64,000 nucleotides of DNA from the NCBI RefSeq assembly GCF_002531755.2, contig NZ_CP035000.1, forward strand, positions 124,001 to 188,000, read 5' to 3'. Source of the stretch: Rhizobium acidisoli. Its GTDB lineage: Bacteria > Pseudomonadota > Alphaproteobacteria > Rhizobiales > Rhizobiaceae. The notes below the pieces were generated by a model. The model searched no databases. It was not told the DNA's origin and saw only the letters and a list, made by a program, of their open reading frames with translations. The translations under genes and the position numbers were made by a program. Each line of letters begins with the position of its first letter. The first letter of the stretch is position 1. Of this stretch, positions 42,532 to 51,546 are shown one piece after another.

Positions 42532-43362
42532 ATGAAACGGATCGCTTTGACGGGGGCTACTGGGCGTGTCGGAACGCTGCTGCGCCCGCTCCTCCGCGCA
42601 CATTTCGGGCACGTCAGCCTGATCGATCTGCAGGAGCCTGCCGGGCTTGGCGACAACGAGACCTTTGTCAGGGCCGATCTCACAAAGCTCGACGAGGCTA
42701 CAGCTGCGCTGAAGGATATCGACGGCGTCGTTCATCTCGCGGGTATCGCAAGCGGCACCGACATGAACGCCATTCTGCACGCCAATGTGCTTGGAACCTA
42801 CAATCTCTACGAAGCGGCGCGGATCAACAAGGTCGAGCGGGTCGTCTACGCCTCGAGCAATCATGCGACCGGCTTCTATCCGCGTGGCGAAATCATATCG
42901 CCGCTCGATCCGATGCGTCCCGACAGCCCCTATGGACTTTCCAAATGCTGGGGCGAACTGGTGGCGGGGCTTTATTACGACACGTCGGGCATTCGCTCCC
43001 TTTCGATCCGCATCGGCAATGCCGGGACCTATCCCAACAGCGAACGATCGATTGCGATCTGGATCAGCGCGCGGGATCTGGCGCAGTTGGTGCGGATTGG
43101 GCTGTCCCACCCGTCGATCGCCGCGACGGTCGTCTACGGCGTTTCCGATACCGACGAGAAATGGTGGGACAATGATCTGGCGACAAGGCTCGGCTACCGG
43201 CCAGAGGACCGGCCGCGCGATCACGCCCGCATCGAACAGGGATCCGAAGGACCGGTTGCATTGGCGTTCCAGGGTGGCGGGTTCTGCGAAATCAATCACG
43301 ACGGCACCATCCGCATGCGCGATGCCGAAGGTTTGGCCAAGAGCCTCGAGGCGGCCGAATGA
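42532..43362 (+). CDS. udh: NAD-dependent uronate dehydrogenase-like enzyme
   Basis: 276 residues from ATG 42532 (GGGAGGAAG upstream). Extended-SDR features: LTGATGRVGTLLRPLL (NAD loop, residues 6-21), DGVVHLAGIASGTDMN, catalytic Tyr-x3-Lys in SPYGLSKCWGELVA (about 137-150), and VVYASSNHATGFYP. The last block, the RIGNAGTYPN segment and WWDNDLATRLGYRPED closely recall Agrobacterium/Pseudomonas uronate dehydrogenase, which oxidises D-galacturonate or D-glucuronate to the aldarolactone. The C-terminus is about 10 residues longer. Substrate preference is inferred. Confidence 0.8.
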   Translation: MKRIALTGATGRVGTLLRPLLRAHFGHVSLIDLQEPAGLGDNETFVRADLTKLDEATAALKDIDGVVHLAGIASGTDMNAILHANVLGTYNLYEAARINKVERVVYASSNHATGFYPRGEIISPLDPMRPDSPYGLSKCWGELVAGLYYDTSGIRSLSIRIGNAGTYPNSERSIAIWISARDLAQLVRIGLSHPSIAATVVYGVSDTDEKWWDNDLATRLGYRPEDRPRDHARIEQGSEGPVALAFQGGGFCEINHDGTIRMRDAEGLAKSLEAAE

Positions 43363-44246
43363 CGGCGCCTCGGATCATCCGCCCGCAAATCCGTTCCGTC
43401 ATCCAGCAGCCGCTGACGGTCGGTGAATCGCCGGTATGGGACGATGAGACCGGCACGCTGTGGCTCGTCGATATCCTGGCGCCGGCGGTTGTCCGTGTCT
43501 CCCCGCAAGGAAAGATCGACCACTTCGACATGCCGGCGCCGATCGGCAGCCTCGGGCTTTGCCGCGATCACAGGATCGTCGTCGGCCTCCAGACGGGCGT
43601 CCATCTCTTCGATCCTGTCTCGGGAAAAATCGGGTTTCTGTGCGATCCGGTCGGGCGCGATATCAATGGTCGCCTGAACGACGGCAAGGTCGGCCCCGAC
43701 GGGCACTTCTGGGTCGGTTCGATCAGCGAAGCCAAGCCGCAGGTCAATGACGCAGCGCTTTTCCGCGTCGGCGCCGATGGCAGCATGCGCACCGTTGCAA
43801 CGGGGCTGACGAGCTCCAACGGTCTCGCCTGGTCGCCGGACGGGCGGCGGATGTACCACTCCGACAGCCGGCAATGTTTCCTGCAGGCATTCGACTTCGA
43901 TCCCGAGACGGGCAGTCTCGGCGAAGGACGTCGGCTTCGCAGCTTCACCGAAGATGAAGGGCGGCCGGACGGGGCGACGACCGATCGCGACGGATTTTAC
44001 TGGAGCGCCGGCGTCTCGGCCGGCCGCCTTAACCGCATATCGAGCGAAGGCGAAATCGTCGAGATCTACATTCTGCCGGTCCCGGCACCGACCATGCCGT
44101 GTTTCGGAGGGCCTGATCTCAGCACCCTCTTCGTCACCAGCCTGTCGACGGACCGCACCGGGCAGTTCGAGGCGGGCACGGTCATCGCCTTCGACGTGGA
44201 TGCAGAGGGGCTGCCGCCCTTCCGCTTCGGCAACCAATCATCTTGA
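43359..44246 (+). CDS. SMP-30/gluconolactonase-family lactonase
   Basis: 295 residues, overlapping the stop of the dehydrogenase gene (ATGA). Six-bladed propeller of the SMP-30/LRE family: metal-binding Glu in LTVGESPVWDDETG (residues 21-34), DINGRLNDGKVGPDGHFWVG, SSNGLAWSPDGRRMYHSDS (Asn/Asp ligands), RPDGATTDRDGFYWSAG. It would hydrolyse the aldarolactone made by the dehydrogenase. Tight coupling of the two genes supports this order. Confidence 0.9.
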   Translation: MTAPRIIRPQIRSVIQQPLTVGESPVWDDETGTLWLVDILAPAVVRVSPQGKIDHFDMPAPIGSLGLCRDHRIVVGLQTGVHLFDPVSGKIGFLCDPVGRDINGRLNDGKVGPDGHFWVGSISEAKPQVNDAALFRVGADGSMRTVATGLTSSNGLAWSPDGRRMYHSDSRQCFLQAFDFDPETGSLGEGRRLRSFTEDEGRPDGATTDRDGFYWSAGVSAGRLNRISSEGEIVEIYILPVPAPTMPCFGGPDLSTLFVTSLSTDRTGQFEAGTVIAFDVDAEGLPPFRFGNQSS

Positions 44247-44265
44247 AAGCGAACGGGGAAGAAAA

Positions 44266-45219
44266 ATGAGCATCGCGATCATGCGCAAGGCGCTCACGGG
44301 CGTTTCGGGTGTTCCCGTCACGGCCTATGACGGCAAAGGCGAAGTCGAACCGCGGATTACGGCCAAGGTCTATGCGCGGGTGGCGGCTGCCGGCATTCAC
44401 AACATCGTCGCTGCCGGCAATACCGGGGAATTCTACGCGCTGACGCCGCAGGAGATCCGGATCGTCCACGAAGCGGCGGTATCAGGCGTCAACGGCCGCG
44501 GGCCGGTGACGGCGGCGGTCGGACGGTCGCTGCGCGAGGCGATCGGCATGGCGAGGGATGCGGCCGCGATCGGCGCAACCGCCGTCATGTCGCATCAGCC
44601 CGTCGATCCTTTCGCAGCACCTTCGGCCCAGATCGGCTATTTCTGCAATCTTGCCGATGCGTCCACCCTGCCGCTCGTCGCCTATGTCAGGGCCGAGGGT
44701 TTCGGTGTCGACGATATCGTCCGCCTCGCCAATCACGGCAACATCGCCGGCATCAAGTTTGCCACGACCGATCTGATGCTCTTGTCGCGCGCGATCCCGG
44801 CGGCCGATCCCGATGGTGCGCTGTTCGTCTGCGGCCTGGCCGAGAGCTGGGCGCCGACATTTACCGCAGCCGGGGCGCGCGGCTTCACCTCGGGCCTCGT
44901 CAACGTTGCGCCGCAGCTTTCGCTTGCCGTCCACGCCGCGCTCGAAAAGGGCGACTTTGCCGCGGCACGGGCGATCGTCAACACGCTCGAGCCGTTCGAG
45001 CGGATGCGAACCAAATTCCGCAACGGCGCCAATGTGACCGTCGTGAAAGAGGCCGTCACCTATTCCGGCCTCGATGTCGGCCCCGTGCGCGTGCCGGGGT
45101 TACCGCTGCTCGACCAGCATGATCGCGAGGAACTTCATCGGCTGCTTCGAGGCTGGGAGGCCGAGGGCAGTATTCAAACTGATCCGGACCGGCAGCAGTC
45201 CGCCAAGGCGGCCGGCTGA
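44266..45219 (+). CDS. DapA-superfamily enzyme, KdgD-like (5-dehydro-4-deoxyglucarate dehydratase candidate)
   Basis: 317 residues from ATG 44266 (GGGGAAG upstream). Carboxylate loop AAGNTGEFYALTPQEI (about 47-62), Tyr in PLVAYVRAEG, Schiff-base Lys in IAGIKFATTD (about 164-173). The C-terminal segment VKEAVTYSGLDVGPVRVPGL resembles the KdgD branch, which decarboxylates and dehydrates 5-keto-4-deoxyglucarate to 2-oxoglutarate semialdehyde. This completes the oxidative uronate route except for the final semialdehyde dehydrogenase, which is not in the window. Confidence 0.8.
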   Translation: MSIAIMRKALTGVSGVPVTAYDGKGEVEPRITAKVYARVAAAGIHNIVAAGNTGEFYALTPQEIRIVHEAAVSGVNGRGPVTAAVGRSLREAIGMARDAAAIGATAVMSHQPVDPFAAPSAQIGYFCNLADASTLPLVAYVRAEGFGVDDIVRLANHGNIAGIKFATTDLMLLSRAIPAADPDGALFVCGLAESWAPTFTAAGARGFTSGLVNVAPQLSLAVHAALEKGDFAAARAIVNTLEPFERMRTKFRNGANVTVVKEAVTYSGLDVGPVRVPGLPLLDQHDREELHRLLRGWEAEGSIQTDPDRQQSAKAAG

Positions 45220-45263
45220 GTTCGACACTATTTCCGCAAACAACAGGATTGGGAGGTCTAGAG

Positions 45264-46850
45264 ATGCTGAAACAGCTACTGACAACGATCGCAATTACCG
45301 GCGCCCTGATGACGACGCAGCCTGCCTGGGCTGCCTCGCCGCCCAATATGCTGGTCATCGGCACCAATCTCACCGGTATCCGCACGCTCGATCCGGCCCA
45401 GAACAATGCCCGCACCGTTTCCGAGCTGATCTCGAACCTCTACGACAACCTGGTGCAGCTGTCGCCGGACGATCTCAAGACGCTGAAGCCGATGCTTGCG
45501 AAGCAATGGAGCGTCTCGGACGACGGCAAGATCATCACGCTCACCCTGCGCGACGACGCCGTCTTCCAGAGCGGCAACAAGGTGACCGCCGAGGATGCGG
45601 CCTGGTCGATCCAGCGCGTCATCAAGATGGGCCAGGTCGGCTCCACCGACGTGGCGCTTTGGGGCTTCAAGCCCGATAACGTCGAAAAACTCGTTCGGGC
45701 AAAGGACGAGCATACGCTCGAAATCGAGCTGCCGCAGTCGGTGAATACTGATCTGGTGCTTTATTCGCTGGCCGGCTCGTCGATCGGCATCGTCGACAAG
45801 AAGACGGTGCTGTCGCATGAGGCGAACGGCGATTTCGGCGGCGCCTGGCTTTCGGCCAATTCCGCCGGCAGCGGACCATTCAGCCTGGCGCAATGGCGGC
45901 CGAACGACGTGGCGATCTTCAATGCGCAGCCGAAATATTGGGGCGGCAAGCCGGCCATGGCCCGCGTCGTTGCCCGCCACATCCCCGAATCCGGCAATCT
46001 CAGGCTGCAGCTCGAAGCCGGTGACGTCGATGTCGGCCAGTATGTGGCCAGCGGCGATCTCGATGCGCTGTCCACCAACAAGGATATGGTCATCGACAAT
46101 GTCCCGGGTCTCGGCTTCTATTATATCGCCCTCAACCAGAAAGACCCGGATCTGCAGAAGCCGAAGGTTCGCGAGGCCTTCCAGCACGCCTTCGACTGGA
46201 AGGCGATCTCCGGCAACATCATGCGCTATACGGGCTTTCCCTGGCAGTCGATGATCCCGCGCGGCATGATCGGCGCGCCCGACGAGGCTGCCGCCCGCTA
46301 TGATTACGATCCCGCCAAAGCCAAGCAGCTGCTGGCGGAAGCTGGATATCCGAACGGCTTGAAGAAGGTGCTCAATCCGTCGGGGGCAGCGACCCTGCCC
46401 TTCGCCGAAGCGCTGCAGGCGAGCGCGCGGGCCGCCGGCCTCGATCTCGATCTGGTGCCCGGAGAGTTCACGCCCGCCTTCCGCGAACGCAAGTTCGAAG
46501 TGCTGCTCGGCAATTCCGGCGCCCGCCTGCCGGACCCCTTCGCCGTCGCCACGCAATATGCCTTCAACCCCGACAATAGCGACGAGGCGCGCCTCGGCAG
46601 CTATTATCTCTGGCGCACGGGCATGAAGGTGGACGACCTCAACACTCTCATCGATCAATCGATGAAAGAGCGCGATACGGCCAAGCGCACGGATATTTTC
46701 AAGAAGATGGACGGCATCTATGCCGGTATGGCCGCCCCGCTCGTCATCTTCTTCCAGCGAACCGACCCCTATGTCATGCGCGCCAACGTCAAGAATTATC
46801 ACGGACACACGACATGGTCGACGCGCTGGCACGACGTGACCAAGGAGTAG
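45264..46850 (+). CDS. Family-5 extracellular solute-binding protein, Sec-exported
   Basis: 528 residues from ATG 45264 (GGGAGG upstream). Sec signal MLKQLLTTIAITGALMTTQP ending AWA-AS near residue 24. Family-5 blocks: TLDPAQNNARTVSELISNLY, LKPMLAKQWSVSDDGKIITL, NKVTAEDAAWSIQRV, KVREAFQHAFDWKAIS. It differs strongly from the 645-residue binding protein on the other arm, so the region has two independent receptors. Receptor of the second importer. Confidence 0.93.
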   Translation: MLKQLLTTIAITGALMTTQPAWAASPPNMLVIGTNLTGIRTLDPAQNNARTVSELISNLYDNLVQLSPDDLKTLKPMLAKQWSVSDDGKIITLTLRDDAVFQSGNKVTAEDAAWSIQRVIKMGQVGSTDVALWGFKPDNVEKLVRAKDEHTLEIELPQSVNTDLVLYSLAGSSIGIVDKKTVLSHEANGDFGGAWLSANSAGSGPFSLAQWRPNDVAIFNAQPKYWGGKPAMARVVARHIPESGNLRLQLEAGDVDVGQYVASGDLDALSTNKDMVIDNVPGLGFYYIALNQKDPDLQKPKVREAFQHAFDWKAISGNIMRYTGFPWQSMIPRGMIGAPDEAAARYDYDPAKAKQLLAEAGYPNGLKKVLNPSGAATLPFAEALQASARAAGLDLDLVPGEFTPAFRERKFEVLLGNSGARLPDPFAVATQYAFNPDNSDEARLGSYYLWRTGMKVDDLNTLIDQSMKERDTAKRTDIFKKMDGIYAGMAAPLVIFFQRTDPYVMRANVKNYHGHTTWSTRWHDVTKE

Positions 46851-46855
46851 AGCGC

Positions 46856-47950
46856 GTGGTAAGCGCCGATCTGACATCGAAGCAGGAGAGCCGCCGCTCT
46901 CAGGCGGGCGGGTTCGCCGATGCGGCCCCGCACCCCTTGATGAGCCTGCTGCGGCGCCTGGCGGGACGCGTGGTGGCTGTTGTCACCACGCTGCTCGGTC
47001 TGCTTTTTCTGACCTTCTCGATGGGCCGCCTGCTGCCTGCCGATCCGGTACTCGCAATCACCGGGCCGGAGGTCAGCAAGGAAGTTTATGATCGGGTTTA
47101 TAACGAGCTGGGGCTCGGACAGCCGATCTGGATGCAGTTCCTCTCCTATGTCGGAAAGATCGCCACCGGCAATCTTGGCACGTCGGCGACGACGGGCCAG
47201 CCGATCCTCACCGATCTGATGACGATCTTTCCCGCCACAATCGAGCTTGCGATCATCGCCATGATCATCGGCGCCATTATCGGCATTCCCCTAGGCGTCA
47301 CGGCTGCCGTCAGGCGCGGAACCATCATCGATCACATCGCCCGGATCGTCGCCCTTGCCGGCCACTCCATCCCGATCTTCTGGACCGGGCTGATGGCGCT
47401 CTTCCTCTTCTATGGCAAGCTCAAGTTGGTCGGCGCATCAGGCCGGATCGACGTCTTCTATGAAGGCCTCGTCACTCCGATGACCGGCTTTCTGCTGATC
47501 GACGCGGCGATACAGCAGCAATGGGACGTGTTTTACAACGCGCTCGGCCACATCATCCTGCCGGCGTCGATCCTCGGTTACTACTCCGTCGCCTATATCA
47601 GCCGCATGTCGCGAAGCTTCATGCTGGAACAGCTGAGCCAGGAATACATCATCACCGCGCGGGCAAAGGGGCTCGGCACCCGCAAGGTCGTCTGGCGCCA
47701 TGCCTTCCGGAACATTCGCGTGCAACTCCTGACGATCCTGGCGCTGACCTTCGGCGGGTTGCTCGAGGGCGCGGTGCTGATCGAGACGGTTTTCGGCTGG
47801 CCGGGGCTCGGCCAGTATCTCACCCGCGGGCTGCAGATGAACGATATGAACGTCGTCATGGGTTCGGTTCTGACGATCGGCGCCGTCTTCCTGACGATCA
47901 ACATCCTGTCGGATGTGCTCTACCGCATCCTTGATCCGAGAACACGGTGA
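46856..47950 (+). CDS. ABC importer permease, DppB type
   Basis: 364 residues from GTG 46856, chosen because AAGGAG (overlapping the previous stop) lies 8 bases upstream. An N-terminal cytoplasmic extension of about 40 residues precedes the first span (GRVVAVVTTLLGLLFLTFSM). DppB features: GRLLPADPVLAITGP, docking loop QEYIITARAKGLGTRKVVWR, ETVFGWPGLGQYLTRGLQMN. Pairs with the next gene. Confidence 0.92.
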   Translation: MVSADLTSKQESRRSQAGGFADAAPHPLMSLLRRLAGRVVAVVTTLLGLLFLTFSMGRLLPADPVLAITGPEVSKEVYDRVYNELGLGQPIWMQFLSYVGKIATGNLGTSATTGQPILTDLMTIFPATIELAIIAMIIGAIIGIPLGVTAAVRRGTIIDHIARIVALAGHSIPIFWTGLMALFLFYGKLKLVGASGRIDVFYEGLVTPMTGFLLIDAAIQQQWDVFYNALGHIILPASILGYYSVAYISRMSRSFMLEQLSQEYIITARAKGLGTRKVVWRHAFRNIRVQLLTILALTFGGLLEGAVLIETVFGWPGLGQYLTRGLQMNDMNVVMGSVLTIGAVFLTINILSDVLYRILDPRTR

Positions 47951-47954
47951 CGCC

Positions 47955-48887
47955 ATGACGATCTCCTCAGAAGATGCAGACGCCCACACCCTCGGCTTTC
48001 GCAGTTGGTTGCGGGCCGATGAGCCTCAGGGTTGGTTCCAGTCGTCGGCGCAGCAAATCCATCAGGGCTGGCTGAAATTCAGCCTGCATCCGCTTGGGCT
48101 CGCCGGCCTTGCCGTCATCGTGCTGTTGATCGTCGTGGCGACGGCCGCCCCCTTGCTCACCAGCTACGATCCGATCGTGCAGGATATGGCCGGGCGGCTC
48201 GCGCCGCCCTCTGCTGCCCATCTTCTCGGCACCGACAATTTCGGCCGCGACGTCTTTGCGCGGGTGATCTACGGCGCCCGCACGACGCTCTACATCATCA
48301 TGCTGGTGACGATCATCGTCGCACCGCTCGGCCTGCTGATCGGCACCGTCTCCGGCTATTTCGGCGGCATCGTCGATGAGATCCTGATGCGCATCACCGA
48401 TATCTTCCTCTCCTTCCCAGGCCTGGTGCTGGCGCTCGGCTTTGCCGCCGCCCTCGGGCCCGGCATCACCAACGCGATCATCGCCATTTCGCTGACGGCC
48501 TGGCCGCCGATCGCGCGGTTGGCGCGCGCCGAAACACTCAGCCTGCGCAAGGCGGATTATATCGCCGCCGTGCGCCTGCAGGGCGCGACATCGCTTGCGA
48601 TCATCACCCGCCACATCCTGCCGATGTGCATTCCCTCGGTCATCGTCCGCGTCACCCTCAATATGGCCGGTATCATCATCACTGCCGCCGGTCTCGGCTT
48701 CCTCGGCCTCGGCGCGCAGCCGCCCTGGCCGGAATGGGGCTCGATGGCCGCCAGCGGCCGCGAGTTCATGCTCGACAGCCCCTGGGTAATCGCCGCGCCC
48801 GGCATCGCCATCGCGCTCGTCAGCCTCGCCTTCAATCTCGTCGGCGATGCGCTGCGCGACGTGCTCGACCCGAGAGGTTCGGAATGA
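47955..48887 (+). CDS. ABC importer permease, DppC type
   Basis: 310 residues from ATG 47955. Family features: LLGTDNFGRDVFARVIYGAR (about 85-104), docking loop ADYIAAVRLQGATSLAIITR, GLGAQPPWPEWGSMAASGRE, and the ending GDALRDVLDPRGSE. A cytoplasmic N-terminus of about 50 residues precedes the first span. The stop overlaps the next gene's ATG (ATGA). Confidence 0.93.
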   Translation: MTISSEDADAHTLGFRSWLRADEPQGWFQSSAQQIHQGWLKFSLHPLGLAGLAVIVLLIVVATAAPLLTSYDPIVQDMAGRLAPPSAAHLLGTDNFGRDVFARVIYGARTTLYIIMLVTIIVAPLGLLIGTVSGYFGGIVDEILMRITDIFLSFPGLVLALGFAAALGPGITNAIIAISLTAWPPIARLARAETLSLRKADYIAAVRLQGATSLAIITRHILPMCIPSVIVRVTLNMAGIIITAAGLGFLGLGAQPPWPEWGSMAASGREFMLDSPWVIAAPGIAIALVSLAFNLVGDALRDVLDPRGSE

Positions 48888-49741
48888 CAGAGCCGCTCAT
48901 CGATATCCGCAATCTCGAAATCGCCTATGGCGGTGGCCACATGCGCGCGGTGCGCGGCGTGAGCTTTACGCTCGGACAGGAAAAACTCGGCATCGTCGGT
49001 GAGTCCGGATCGGGCAAATCCACCGTCGGCCGCGCAATCATGAAGCTGCTGCCGCCGACCGCGATCGTTCGTGCCGAGCGGATGGCCTTTCGCGACGTCG
49101 ACATTCTCAAGGCCGACGAACCAAAGATGATGACGATCCGGGGACGGCGGATCGGGCTAATCCTGCAGGACCCGAAATATTCGCTCAATCCTGTGATGCG
49201 GATCGGTGAACAGATCGCCGAGACCTACCGTTTCCATCATCCGAAGGCGGGCGCGAAGCAGACCTACCAACAGGCGCTCGAGATGCTCGAAGCCGTCCAG
49301 ATCCGCGATCCCGAGCGCGTCGCTCGTCTTTATCCCCACGAAATATCGGGCGGGATGGGCCAGCGCGTGATGATCGCCATGATGCTGATCGCCGAACCCG
49401 AGGTGCTGATCGCCGACGAGCCGACCTCGGCGCTCGACGTCACGGTCAGGCTCGAAATCCTGGCGCTGCTCGACGAACTCGTTTCACGCCGCAATCTCGG
49501 ACTGATCTTCATCAGCCACGATCTCAATCTGATCCGGAATTTCTGCGACCGCGTCCTCATCATGTATGCCGGCCGCGTCGTGGAAGTGCTGGAGGCGCGC
49601 GATCTCGACAGGGCGAAACACCCTTATACGCAGGGGCTGCTGGCATCCCTGCCGACGATCGACAATCCCCCTGCCCGGCTGCCGATCCTGAAGCGCGATC
49701 CGGCCTGGCTTGACGACCTCGCAGTGGAGGTGCGGCCATGA
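48884..49741 (+). CDS. ABC importer ATPase, DppD type
   Basis: 285 residues from ATG 48884. Walker [18 protein letters not shown], signature ISGGMGQRVMIAMML, Walker B VLIADEPTSALDVTV, switch His in FISHDLNLIR. The C-terminal Opp/Dpp tail (KHPYTQGLLASLPTIDN) confirms the peptide-transporter subfamily. Its stop overlaps the start of the partner ATPase. This importer has two separate ATPases, unlike the fused one on the other arm. Confidence 0.94.
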   Translation: MTEPLIDIRNLEIAYGGGHMRAVRGVSFTLGQEKLGIVGESGSGKSTVGRAIMKLLPPTAIVRAERMAFRDVDILKADEPKMMTIRGRRIGLILQDPKYSLNPVMRIGEQIAETYRFHHPKAGAKQTYQQALEMLEAVQIRDPERVARLYPHEISGGMGQRVMIAMMLIAEPEVLIADEPTSALDVTVRLEILALLDELVSRRNLGLIFISHDLNLIRNFCDRVLIMYAGRVVEVLEARDLDRAKHPYTQGLLASLPTIDNPPARLPILKRDPAWLDDLAVEVRP

Positions 49742-50481
49742 TCCGGATCGACAATCTCACCATCCGTTTCGGACACGGCCAGCGGCCCGTTGTCAGAGAT
49801 GTGAACCTTAACGTCGAGAGGGGGACGGCGTTCGGCCTGGTCGGCGAATCCGGCTGCGGCAAGTCCACGGTTCTCAGAGCCCTCTCCGGCCTCAATGCCA
49901 ATTATGACGGTAACATCGAACTTCAGGGCGAGACGCTGGACCGGCAGCGCAGCCGGCCGTTCTATCGCCAGGTGCAGATGGTGTTTCAGGACCCCTACGG
50001 ATCTCTCCATCCCCGCAAGACCATCCGCTCGCAGCTGAAGGAACCGCTGCGCAACCAGGGGCTGGAGGCGAATTCCGTCGACGTCAACGCTGTCCTCAGA
50101 TCGGTCGGCCTCGATCCGGCGCTGAGCTACAGATTTCCGCATCAGCTCTCCGGCGGGCAGCGCCAGCGTGTGGCGATCGCCCGAGCCCTGATGCTGAACC
50201 CCGATGTTCTACTTCTCGACGAACCGACGTCGGCGCTCGATGTCTCTGTCCAGGCCGAGATCCTCAATCTGCTGCAGGATCTGCGCACCGAGCGCGGTCT
50301 CACCTACCTCCTTGTCAGCCACGATCTCGCCGTCGTCTCCCACATGTGCAGCCGCGTCGCCATCATGGAGGCAGGCGAGATCGTCGAACAGGTCGATATC
50401 GAGGCTCTGCGCCGAGGCGCCGTCGAACATCCCTATTCGCAACGCTTGCTGCGGGCGAGCCGAATGTATGGCAGGGCGTAG
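49738..50481 (+). CDS. ABC importer ATPase, DppF type
   Basis: 247 residues. Walker A LVGESGCGKSTVLRAL, QMVFQDPYGSLHPRKTI, signature LSGGQRQRVAIARAL, Walker [15 protein letters not shown], switch His in LVSHDLAVVS. It is short for DppF because the C-terminal tail ends right after HPYSQRLLRASRMYG. Last gene of the plus-strand operon; the next gene is convergent. Confidence 0.94.
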   Translation: MIRIDNLTIRFGHGQRPVVRDVNLNVERGTAFGLVGESGCGKSTVLRALSGLNANYDGNIELQGETLDRQRSRPFYRQVQMVFQDPYGSLHPRKTIRSQLKEPLRNQGLEANSVDVNAVLRSVGLDPALSYRFPHQLSGGQRQRVAIARALMLNPDVLLLDEPTSALDVSVQAEILNLLQDLRTERGLTYLLVSHDLAVVSHMCSRVAIMEAGEIVEQVDIEALRRGAVEHPYSQRLLRASRMYGRA

Positions 50482-50513
50482 CCGTCGATCGGCACGCCCT
50501 GCTGCTTCGCCGG

Positions 50514-51356
50514 TCACCGCAAGTGGGCGTCGATAGCGGAAATGATCTCTTCCCAATCATTGGGATGAATTTCGTGGCCCCCGCCTTCGAGCCGGACAAA
50601 ATTCGCTCCCTTGACGGTTCGTGCCAGCAGTTCGCCATGCTCAACCGGATAAATCGGGTCCGCCGTTCCATGTATGACAAGGAGGGGCGCGGCCAGTTCT
50701 GTCAATTTTCCTTTCAGGGTCTGCCCGCCCCTCAGCATGAAATGATTGGTGGCACTGACGAAGTTTTTCGCCCGCCTGACATCCCGTTCGACAAAGGCGC
50801 GCGCCCGCCCTTCGTCATAGGAGTGCGCCGCGCCGGCGATCATCCGGGTGTCTTTGACAAGGAATTCGATCACCTGGGCATTGTCTGTCCAGTCGACGGT
50901 CTCGCCCATCGAGGCGTGCGCCATGTAAGCGTCAGTGGTGTGCGGCAGGGCGCTTGTATCAATACCCATCGGCGTGGTGGACATCAGCGTCAGCGTCTTG
51001 ACGCGTTCAGGATGGGAGAGCGCTGCGATCTGGGCAATCGTGCCACCCAACGACATTCCGATCAGATTGACGCGGTCAATGCCGTAGCCATCGAGTATCC
51101 TGACGGCGTCCGCAGCCATATCGTCCATCGTGTAAGGCGGCTCCCCCGGCTCGTAGATCGTCGAACGGCCGGTGTCTCGATTGTCATAGCGAATGACATA
51201 AAATTTCCGAGCGGCGAGCTTTTGGCAGAATTCGTCCGGCCACCACAGCATCGACGCCATCGCGCCCATGATCAACAGGATCGGCTCATGCGCCGGGTCG
51301 CCAAAGGCCTGTGCGGCGATCTCGACGTCGTCAAATTTGATATTGCGTTCAGTCAC
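50514..51356 (-). CDS. Alpha/beta-hydrolase
   Basis: 280 residues. Nucleophile elbow LIGMSLGGTIAQ (Ser 102), oxyanion region LLIMGAMASMLWWPDEF, DNRDTGRSTIY strand 4 element, acid in LVIHGTADPIYPVEHG, catalytic His in EGGGHEIHPNDW. The segment after the elbow resembles the aclacinomycin-methylesterase/RdmC-like branch, so ester cleavage is likely; substrate unknown. It is divergent from the large LuxR-type regulator, and the shared 190-base gap contains a 20-bp palindromic site. Confidence 0.88.
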   Translation of the reverse strand: MTERNIKFDDVEIAAQAFGDPAHEPILLIMGAMASMLWWPDEFCQKLAARKFYVIRYDNRDTGRSTIYEPGEPPYTMDDMAADAVRILDGYGIDRVNLIGMSLGGTIAQIAALSHPERVKTLTLMSTTPMGIDTSALPHTTDAYMAHASMGETVDWTDNAQVIEFLVKDTRMIAGAAHSYDEGRARAFVERDVRRAKNFVSATNHFMLRGGQTLKGKLTELAAPLLVIHGTADPIYPVEHGELLARTVKGANFVRLEGGGHEIHPNDWEEIISAIDAHLR

Positions 51357-51451
51357 TTGAAGCGTCCTTTATGTGTATCGGGTGAAGCGGCGAAGCCTTG
51401 GCTCCTGGTATTAGCAGGCATCCCCATGTTGGGGCTAAGGCAGGAGCGCCG

Positions 51452-51471
51452 CATCAGGCATTTTGCCTAGG
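51452..51471. promoter_or_regulatory. 20-bp palindromic site CATCAGGCA-TTT-TGCCTAGG (copy 1)
   Basis: Core inverted repeat AGGCA-TTT-TGCCT, 96 bases before the hydrolase start and 76 bases before the regulator GTG. The same 20 bases occur in inverted orientation at 54511-54530, differing only in the central three. It is probably the binding site of the LuxR-type regulator encoded between the two copies. Confidence 0.65.
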
Positions 51472-51546
51472 ACAGGTTCAAAACATGCATGGGATGACTA
51501 CGCTTCCATCTCTGCTAATCTTGAGCTTCACCTATCGGAGGACTTT

